In this document: piece by piece, positions 55,121-64,000 of the stretch | Position numbering within the stretch: the stretch's first letter is position 1 | Layout of the letters: the number at the start of each line of letters is the position of its first letter | Source: Tenodera sinensis | Taxonomy: Eukaryota; Arthropoda; Insecta; Mantodea; Mantidae | Direction of reading: 5' to 3' | Assembly: GCA_030765045.1 (NCBI GenBank) | Contig: CM060963.1 | Coordinates: 66,022,617-66,086,616, forward strand | DNA: 64,000 nt | Position numbers and translations under genes: made by a program | The notes under the pieces: model-generated | Seen by the model: the letters and a program-made list of their open reading frames with translations, nothing else | What the model was told of the DNA's origin: nothing | The model's database searches: none

Positions 55121-55429
55121 TGATTCCAGTTCACAGCATTTGGCTTTGAATGGGTGACGAATTCATTTCGTCTCGCCTTAACTATCATAGCTATTTGACT
55201 TGTCTTAAGGTGCTGTGACAGGTATATCTGAACTGGTTTAAGAAGATGGTATTGTCCCAAAATAATCGATGCTTTAAAGGATCAGCACATTATGTTTATA
55301 GCCACAGCTTATAGTCTGAATCACTAACAGACGTAGTCATATCTAAGTATTAAAGCCAGTACGAAGGAAAATAAAGTTGAACTGATACTGGACTTTTGGA
55401 ACGGACGTCGCAGGTAACAAGCCCCACCA
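55121..55429. other. Stretch without recognised feature
   Basis: Nothing seen. Confidence 0.4.
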
Positions 55430-55605
55430 TATTCTTCTTAGTTTTTTGTATCTGCAGGGAACATTTACCAGACCGTGTTGACATGACTTAGTGATCCTTG
55501 ACAGCTGTCGTTTGTTTCTTATATTATATAAAGTACCGGGGATCGAAACCGAGTCCTCCGTGCCAGAGGCAGGCACGCCACCACTGCACTATGGAGGCGG
55601 TCGAT
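55430..55605 (-). mobile_element. tRNA-derived SINE
   Basis: On the minus strand 'gcctccatagtgcagtgg' (A-box) and 'cggtttcgatccccgg' (B-box, 55538-55552) are followed by a body of about 110 bp. The acceptor arms do not close, so it is not a tRNA gene. Confidence 0.7.
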
Positions 55606-58138
55606 TGCTATTTAATTATACATTTTGAACATTTTCAATGCATCAAAAGAAACATTTAAAAGTAATGCCCCCTCGAAGCAACTTCATTAAATAACATTTA
55701 TTGCAGATACCTTAACCTTTTGTGTTGAGTTACTACGAATTATTTAGTATTTTGTCCTTTATTAGTCACAAAGTATATGAGTCAGTATGGTCTCTACTCC
55801 ACAGCATGTATTTATGATATAACAATCCATACACTTTATAATTACAATTCAGGCCTCAGTCTAACTAAACTGAAACGCAAGGTAAGGCTCTTACTAAAGA
55901 AATATTAAACAGGGTTGGTAAGTAAAGCCTTTAAAAGTAGTGTGAAAAATGTTTTACGGTTGCATTCGCGTCATTCTATGATAGACACAGACGGCAATGA
56001 GCGCCGATAACGCCAACAGGAAAATCACCGCGCAACTTGTTCTGATTCACTGGCTCTCCCGGTATAACCGAACGTTAAATACATGTTTGTTTATAAACAG
56101 GTGAACGTATTTCCATGCTTGTGAATTACAAACGAAAACATCTTAGTCTCATTTTTTTCTGAGAAATGGTGTGTCAAGGAGACAACACATCAGTTTGAGA
56201 CACTGTACAACATGAATATCAGGGGTCAGCTAATTCTGTAGAACGTATTAAAGGAGGTAGATATGTAATTTATTCTTCGATGTACTAAACAAAACCTGCA
56301 TTTCGTAAAACATGAGCTTCTAAATTACCAGTACACCACTAGGCTTGAAACATCACCTAATACATTTCAAATGATCAGTTCATCCTTCAATCCAAGACAA
56401 ACTGTCTTCTGTTTACATCGAGCCACTATCGGTGAGGGTGACTGCACCCTGATTCATGCCTCTTTAAGGCTCTGGAAGATGGTCTTGCTTGAACATAGGA
56501 ACTACTTTTTCGAAAAATCAATTTTGGTACAGCGTATTCAGTATTCTACGTGTGTGTTCTTTCTTGTAGCTTATTTAAGGGACCCTGGGCCTGAAATTAT
56601 GAATTATAAAATTCTCAATTTTTAGGTTACAAACATACCTAAATGTTCCGCAAACCTCCAGTCATCGGTTGTTAGTGACAGTTTTTTAGATTCCACCATT
56701 TTTAAATGTCTAGCTCTGTGCGGCATGTGTGATACATTTAGACGCCCTTTTTATGCTTAAATTTTCGGTAGTATTTGAACAAAATATGAGGCAAAAAGGG
56801 CTCAAGTACAACCAAATTCAGCAGAAAGAATTGGCTAAGCTATGAATCTGGGAAGAGACTACTAGGCACAGGAGGGAAGTTGTGACACATGCAGCAGGGC
56901 AGTTTTAGGCCAAACAGGTAGTCTGACTCATGGTCATTATGCATGTGTGTAGAAAAAGTGGTTTTTCTTGACTTTACATTTATAATGCACTATCTGCTCC
57001 ATGTGCATTAAATTTTGTGCTATGCTCCTAGAGTTTTTCCAGAATGTGTTCAACTTCAGTCTTGGGTGTCAAAATCTGAAAATTCGTCAACTAATTAAAT
57101 ACACGAAAACTAGTTTTAAAATATTTTCAATTGCCATAAAGCAAAGGAATTAGTTACTTTAAAAGTAATTTTTTTTTCTTCCTGCCAGAGTATGATGGTG
57201 TTTGTTGGGCAATTAGAGTTTATTAACTGTTGTGAAATTTTTTTATGTGAATGGGATATTTTGAATATTAAAGTATTTTCGCACTGTAGTGAATTGAATA
57301 ACTAATTCCCTCAAAAATATAAAAGGTTGTGCTGAAACTTTGTGTGATAGTTTATAACATTAGTGTGCCAAGTATTGAGTTAATACCTATAAAAATATAG
57401 AAAATTCAAAATTCAGTCTCAGGATCCCTAAGTATAGCAGTGTGCGTCCCTTAACGACCACATTCCAAGAAGTTGTAAACCTGTGCCTCAAACTTCTTCC
57501 GCTGCTAATGACATTAACGCAACAGAAACACTTAAAATACAATGGAATGAGGAAGGCCGTTAACGGATGGGCGACACTATAGAACTCCATAGTTGTTTCA
57601 TGTAAAGTCGAAGCATATATTGCGTAATGAATTTTAGCTCCATAATTATAAGCAGGCAGCATGGAAATCGATGTAGCAGGTTAGGTATACCATAAGCTAC
57701 CAGGTACAGCAGCGCAGAGGAAGCGAGCGGCAAGTTAAAAGAAACCGATATGAATTCGACGCAGCACTTGATGTATTACCTCACTCTTCAAGCTTCGAAA
57801 TGTTTCGAAAATAAGCTCGGCAATTTTTATGGATATTTCCTTCATCCAGAGAAGTTATTTATGTGCAATTAATTATGAATAATAAATATACGCCTTTACG
57901 CCAAAAATTATATAGGTATGTATATTTACAAATCAAAATTCTTACATACTTTAAAATGCATCTCCATAATAGCAATACCAGATCTTCATTGTGAAATAAA
58001 TGTTCAATGAACTAAGTTTTTTATTAGTAAGTTTCTTCATGATACGCCTTTATGGTGCTAAAATAGTACTAAAGTTGCACTACACATATTTATAAAAGTT
58101 TCATGAATAAATCTCGGCAATTTTAAGTTAAATGCTAT
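55606..58138. other. 2.5 kb without recognised feature
   Basis: Frames at 56371-56625 and 57387-57662 have no recognised domain. AT-rich. Confidence 0.45.
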
Positions 58139-58139
58139 C

Positions 58140-58668
58140 TACAGGGTGGAAAATACTGTTTCGGCCATACATTTAACAGGGATGACTACAACAAATATGT
58201 TCAACACAATTATTGTCAATAAAGAACCGCCTTGCAGAGAAAAATAATTTGTCTCAAATATTTGGAGCCATCTAGCTTCTTTACGAATGGAAATAGCTCA
58301 CTAACTCTCTCACAAACAACGTATGAACAATGCTCTATTGCGTTTCTAGCTTAATTTGAATGAATTTAGTCACAATGTAAGGTTAAAATCCAATGTAAAG
58401 TTTAATTTCTAAGATATTTGGGACTAAATTCATTCGAATTAAGGTAGAAATGCATTACATCATTGTTATCATAACGTTTGCGCGACAGTTGGTGAAATAA
58501 TAATCATTTACACCCATTCCTCAAAAAGCTAGGCGGCTGCAAATATTTGACACAAATTCGTTTGCCATGAAACGGTTGTTTTCATGACAACAATTGTATT
58601 GGGAATATTTGTTACTCATGTAGAATCCCCGGTTGACGTATGACCGAAGCAGAACCTTCCACCCTGTA
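58140..58668. mobile_element. Palindromic TA-flanked MITE, uninterrupted
   Basis: TA then CAGGGTGG (58142) at one end and CCACCCTG (to 58666) then TA at the other. The two halves are imperfect reverse complements over nearly their whole length, including a 32-base block 58340-58371 against 58422-58453 with a 50-base centre. TA duplication and CAGGG-type ends fit a Tc1/mariner-mobilised foldback MITE. Same family as the nested element at 44744-47013. Confidence 0.8.
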
Positions 58669-58972
58669 CATTGGGAAAAGTCATTAGGGAAAACGTAGAC
58701 ACTTGATCTAAAATTAATTCATATCTTTGTTATTTTGGTTGACATATCTAGGATTTTTATACAGAGCTAACTGCACGGGACAGTACCCACTCCCGTATTA
58801 TAAGCAACACTATTGTAACCTGAAGTTAGCGGAAGTCATCCTTCTGAGTTCGCTGCTTGATTATAAGGATAGGAAGTATATATGGGTAGAATTAATAACA
58901 CGTACGGGTCCATTAATTTCACATTTTATTGACACATAACAAATTCTCCATTTCAAAATGATGAAAATGTTT
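58669..58972. other. Stretch without recognised feature
   Basis: A 70-residue frame (58727-58939) without a domain. Confidence 0.4.
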
Positions 58973-58974
58973 AT

Positions 58975-59029
58975 ACACACTCACACACAACACAATAGGA
59001 ATAAGAAATGACACCAATATATTTTTATT
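58975..59029 (-). terminator. Candidate polyadenylation site
   Basis: AATAAA on the minus strand (59029-59024) is followed 27 bases on by a GT-rich run (58996-58975). That is the textbook spacing of a cleavage/polyadenylation signal with its downstream element. AATAAA is common by chance in AT-rich DNA; the GT-rich partner is what raises it above background. Confidence 0.35.
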
Positions 59030-61430
59030 ATCTCATTTTTATGTTTTTTAGTGTATGAAAATATAGTATTTACAATATTCTTATAAAATATATATAGGCA
59101 GGGATATGTACAATTGAGAATTGTTTCTTATTTGGGCTGTAGATAAGATAAATGTCTCAAACTACAGACTGCTTGAAAAGTGGTTAAATGAGTTAAGTTT
59201 TGACAAAATAGTAGTAGTACAGCCGTGTTCCAATTCTCGAAACATTGTTTAAAACACCTTCTCTTTCTGAAAGAAACAAAGTTAGGGTAGGTGTCGTCAT
59301 ATGCGAACATAAACACTTGCATCAACACAGTTCTGCTATTGAAATGATCAAGCATAGCATTTTTAAAATAGTACTGCTCCACATGCCTTTTCCTTACTCA
59401 TTAAATGAACCCTATGCCTCATTATTTCATTATCAAGCAATAAATGTTTTGTCATACTAGAATTTGTTTAGCTGTAATGCAAGATTTACACACTTTTGAG
59501 TTATCGCGCATATGAGGAAGTTCTGTTTTACAGTATATTTCATATTCTACAGGGATCGATCAGAAAATCAGTTTACATTTTAGTCAGTTCATAAAATAAA
59601 CCCTTGATTAAACAAAAACTATTAAGAACCCCACAATTATCTACCATACACACTGGACCAATTCTTATGCACCACAACGGCAAGGTGGTGGTAATACCGT
59701 CTGCCTACTTCTGCATTCAGGACGGAAGCAGTTTCTGACAAAAAGCTCAACAGTTCCGCCAACCTCTCCTCTGATCGACCTAGCTTGAATTTTAATTTGC
59801 ATATTACATAATTTTACTGTACATAAAAAGCACATTAATATATCCCTATAGCTTTACAACCTTCAAGTTAAAAAGGTACATACAATTAAAATAGTCGTAT
59901 TATGTCTTAATTTGAGCTTCCATTTATGCGTTCTTGAAACTTGTGGATCTATAATTTTTAGCAGATGGTTTTATTTTGAAAGACTACTTTTATTTTAGAG
60001 AAATTTTGTTCAAGTATTCATCTGAAAATTTTCAGGTATGTTGCTAATGAGCATAAGTCTATATTATGTTAAGTATAGAATTCTTTCCAGACAAGAAAAT
60101 GCTCATTTTTCATTCTGTACTCCACACTCTTTCGAGTAATCGGTTTTATAATTAGAATTAATGACTCCCATTTCATAAAAATACAGTGCCCATTCTTAAC
60201 TCAATGACTATTGGAGCTATTAAATCAGAGGACTTGACTGCTTCCAATTCAGCGTGTAACTCTAAACCAGAATATTTTTAGTCAGTCAGAATTTTAGGCC
60301 TTGTTAACCAGTTCAATGAAAATCCAATGCTGAAAACTTTTAAAATTTTTAAAAGCTGTTGGTATTTTAAAACCGAGATTTCATTCACTTATAATGTTAG
60401 TTTTCCTTTTGTTGAAATTTAATGACTATTCCTCGATACTCCAATGTAAAAGTAACTCCTGTGAAACACTTGTTTCGGACAATAATGAATAATAACAACT
60501 TAGTTAATGATTGGGGCTAGTAACCAGTAGTGGATTTAAAATATTACACATTATAAATAAAACCATCAGTTGTTGCATTGAGAGTTTTGTTAGTTACACA
60601 TAATACTTAAAGTTAAAAACCAGCATTTCACAATAAACATATAAGAATACATGTTAGACTACATTAATAGCTCTTAGTGTGTAAGTTTGATACTGTTACA
60701 TTTAGTACGGGCTCTGATATGCAAAGAGGCACAGTAAAGATGGGTCAAGCTTCTTCCCTTGCTCTGGGGCACGTTTACAAATCTAGAGGTTCTTTAATCT
60801 ACCTTTCAAATTACTGAAAGGAGTTTAAAGCTTTATACTCTAATATTTAAACTAAAATTTGAACTATGTACATAGGGAACACTGATTTTTGTCCATTATA
60901 TACTGAACCTCTTTTATGTTTTCATCCGTACGTTTCACTTTTAAATAAATATCCATCGGTTATAGTTATCTATATATTATATGTATCATGAATTCTTAAC
61001 TTCACCTACAAACATAGTGGATTTGGCATGTTTGAGCGTACCAACATATTTAACTATATATATGCTTATAATGAAACAGTATACAAATAAGTACCTAAAG
61101 GTTACAACCATGTCCTTACAATAATGCATTAAAACCTAACATTTTAACATCATTGAACGCTAACACTAGGAACCCAAAATTGCTAATTCTCTTGAACTTT
61201 TTCTTTTAAAATATTACAACACATGTATGTCCAGAATGAGCGAATAGAAAACAGTTACTCTATAAAGCAGCAAGTATCTACTTGTGTAACTCATGCAATT
61301 TCCTAATTAGTAACAGGCGCGGGATGCAGCGAAGATGCAGTAGCTGCGATGCTTTTAAATATAAATAAGTTTTATAATCAGTAAAAGGCGCTAAGTGTGC
61401 AAAAAGCTGCAAGTTTAGTGAACATGGGTT
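59030..61430 (-). other. Low-repeat AT-rich stretch, possible 3' untranslated region
   Basis: This is one of the few longer stretches with no recognisable SINE, LINE, Rep-A or microsatellite. Together with the polyadenylation site at one end and the short frame at the other, it could be a long 3' untranslated region on the minus strand. This is weak evidence. Confidence 0.25.
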
Positions 61431-61515
61431 CTACTATTGCTCTCCTGCAGGTACACAGCTGTAGGTGTCTCCTGATGCGCGTGCATACATGATGGCTGCG
61501 TGGTACCAGGTACGT
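61431..61515. other. Possible small exon (strand ambiguous)
   Basis: Plus strand: a pyrimidine-rich acceptor 'ctattgctctcctgcag' ends at 61450, and a strong donor CAG|GTACGT falls at 61509/61510. They bound a 59-base exon with stops in all three frames, so it would be noncoding. Minus strand: a short frame ends ...ARASGDTYSCVPAGEQ then TAG, which reads like a natural protein C-terminus, but no good acceptor precedes it. The two readings exclude each other and I recognise no protein. Confidence 0.3.
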
Positions 61516-64000
61516 CATTCATTCTCCGTGCCCAACTACTCTGTAACTGTACACAGCTTCGCCCTCTAGTTATCAGTAACTTATAAGTGCAGCATTCTGA
61601 AGTTGGATACCCAGTGAAACAATATCGGTTTAATGTTAAAACAGCTTAAAATAAGTCAATTTATCAAATGAAATATTGCATATTAAGAAAACGAAATCAT
61701 TTATAATATAAGATTATATATAGTATTTCGTTGTAACGTCTATTAGATTAGGCCTAAACAAAGTCGCCTTTTCGTATAGATAAATTTGAAAACAGTATGG
61801 TGAATTACGCGTAAAATAGCATGGCTACTGCTTTGCTGATATTTTACCACTTTTTCTGGACATAGTTGTACATATACAACATTAACTTTACATTAAAACG
61901 ATAAGCATACGTCTAAGGTGTTGTTTTGAGGGAATGAGTTCCAGATCTACACTTCATTAGTTTAAATGGGAAGAAACAAAACACGCTAGCCTATGTTGGT
62001 GTCAATTAGGCTTGGCGTGGTGTTCTTAAGAACATGTGGACATGGTTGCTCAGTTCATGTATATAAAACTACTCGCACAGTTCTTGTTTCTCTGACATAT
62101 CACAGGTACTTTGTCTGCTATTTTTGAGGTACAGGGACTAATTTATGCCTTTTTAATGTTTAAAGGAATGCTTTACTTGTCTGAGGTATTTATCTTCCAA
62201 GCTGAAATCGTAGGAATTTCAAAGAATTTACAAAATGCCTGCTCAATACCTTGCATTATAAAGTGAAGCGTCCAACGCCTTGCTTCGAATACCCCTTGCT
62301 CAAACTTCTTTGAACGCTAAGGCTAGTTACGATATTCCCCAGGGATCTGTTAGGTCGGGTTGACCCTCTATAGTGCCGCGGAAATAGGAAAAAATCAAGG
62401 ACAAGCTGGCAGCTTAATGTTTTACAAAAATAAACACAAAAACTCTCTTTATCCCTTATCATTATCTTCGCTGCTTTTGCTTTACCTACTTAAATTTATT
62501 CGAACTTCTTTCTCTCTAGATCGGAAGCAAGAGAGCTGTTCATACGTCACGTGATTTCCCAGTTGGCTGACACTGATTAGTGCTTCATCTAAATTTATGG
62601 GAGAAAGGAGTACAACTGCTATATCTAATCAAAGATTTGTAGGGACTGTGCAGTTTCCCCATAGTTGAGAAAAGGATGGGAATGTAAAAATTGCCGTCCT
62701 CTGCTCAGTATTTTCATCAGTCTCTCACCATGGGCCACGCGATACTTGCGTAATTAATCAAGTGTTGGATACAAGATACGCTACACGGCACGCAGAAGAA
62801 GAAGCGACACTGAAACATTGATAATTTGCTGTCCAAGTTTTCGAGCAGTGAAGCACTTCTGAATTCAATATAATGTACCGTAATCGCCTGCGATTAGGTT
62901 TAGTTTGTTTTTGCCTCGTGAGGATATCTGTGTGTTAGAGATGGAGTGTTTGTCCTTTAGGATTTTGGATTTCACTATCTGCGCAATCAAGTGAGTTTTA
63001 TTCAGGCGTGCGCTGTATTTTTGACTGATATCTCAGCGGAATTTTGAAATAACTGCTACTGATTGAAAGGCAAACAAGTGTAAGTTAGCAAGGTGACTTT
63101 CTTTTTGACATTCGTTCCAAAATAAGTATTCCTAATATATAATTTGGAACTAAACATTCCAATACATTATTAAAATCAGAGATAAAACTACGAATTTGGC
63201 AGAACTTCTGTTATTCTTTATCTCATGACTTTTATTGTAAATAATTGGCCGTTTACTTCATTATGAGTTAATGCTGTAAATATTTTGAACCGTTTATTCT
63301 CCGTTCTGCTTGAAGGAGAGAATAAAAATATAGTGAACTGCGAGAGATTCAGCTTGTTCAGATAAATTACCTGCAGACTGAATTCTGTTAGGAAATATAT
63401 TTAAATACCTTTACGATACCATAACAGGAATAATATGAATATAACAGTCATAATAATTAGCATTACGTCTACTTTAACAAATCTACACTTCTAAGGTTCT
63501 TAAGATGCTCCTTGTGAGGGGCATCTCAAGACTTAGATCACTACTTATATAATAGGCCTTTATATACAAACGCTTTGATAAAAATGTACAAAGTCTCTAT
63601 AGCTGCCATTGGAAGAGACTCATGGAGAAGTCGAATGACATGCTTATGTACTGCTTTCAAGTAGGCTTATAAATGGAAGTGAAATATTATTCATTTTATA
63701 AGGAAAATATTTTTATCGTAGTGCTATAGAAATATAGCATTTTTAAACGCGAAAAGTAAGAACTTTTTATTGCGTGAAAGAATTGACTGGTTAATATGCG
63801 AACTCCAGCGATACCCAAATTTTAGATGAATTGGTTTATAGGGAAACATAGAACAGGCATGCAGAACTGGAACACACTTGTGTGTGAGTTAGAAAAATAG
63901 GAAGCGGTGTTGTTTTTCCGCCATTCCAAACGAATGTATTGTAATCCATCACTTGCTTCCTTATTTCATCACTTATTTTAAAGTTCTGCATACATGCATT
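61516..64000. other. 2.5 kb without recognised feature
   Basis: Frames near 62256-62554 have no domain. No recognised repeats. The window ends in AT-rich sequence. Confidence 0.45.

Noticed and set aside
56371..56625. 84-residue plus-strand frame
   Set aside because: No domain seen, and no flanking splice sites or repeats that would support it.
1..64000. CRISPR array, bacterial operon or phage content
   Set aside because: No regularly spaced repeats with unique spacers and no prokaryotic gene density. SINEs, LINEs and microsatellites indicate an animal genome.

Overview
This window looks like a gene-poor, AT-rich stretch of a large insect genome. The evidence is indirect but consistent. No long host coding exon is visible. 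The only long open frames belong to one L1/Tx1-like LINE. The sequence between is filled with tRNA-headed SINEs, decayed LINE 3' ends, Tc1/mariner-type transposase relics, microsatellites and several dispersed noncoding repeat families. The LINE and SINE styles suggest an arthropod with a large genome, possibly cockroach-, termite- or orthopteran-like. That placement is inference, and no species can be named.

Layout. About 1.1-6.6 kb: a nearly complete minus-strand LINE (ORF1 with a zinc knuckle, ORF2 endonuclease, ORF2 reverse transcriptase) with one frame break in ORF2. 7-10 kb: a decayed LINE end, an internally deleted transposase, a SINE and a 194-bp inverted-repeat element. 10-24 kb: repeats Rep-A, Rep-B and Rep-C (names used only here), SINEs, (AG)n and (GT)n tracts and a 22-bp perfect hairpin. 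24-32 kb: LINE and transposase relics and an ORF resembling the core-binding domain of a Crypton-type tyrosine recombinase. 32-40 kb: a CpG-rich patch, more Rep-A and more transposase relics. 40-44 kb: a 163-bp insertion with 16-bp target duplications and a large GATAAT-type microsatellite. 44.7-47.0 kb: a nested structure, in which a TA-flanked palindromic element contains a Rep-A copy and a 485-bp Penelope-like fragment. 47-59 kb: further SINEs, Rep-A, Rep-B and LINE relics, and an uninterrupted palindromic element. 59-64 kb: fewer repeats, with a possible polyadenylation site and a possible small exon.

The most notable signal is the 485-bp insertion at 45685-46169. It has 13-bp target-site duplications and 92-bp perfect inverted arms. 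Each arm encodes a type I hammerhead ribozyme core (CUGAUGA, stem II, GAAA, GUC cleavage site), one on each strand. The stem III is so short (palindromic ACGU) that cleavage would probably need two RNA copies. Hammerheads are known in the terminal repeats of Penelope-like retroelements, so the class is known; the two opposed copies inside a palindromic host element are the interesting local arrangement.

A second theme is Rep-A, a noncoding family of roughly 0.8 kb present in about a dozen full or partial copies on both strands. Several 5'-complete copies carry a GT-type microsatellite at the same internal position. No gene pathway or operon can be described: the elements are linked by insertion history, not by shared function.
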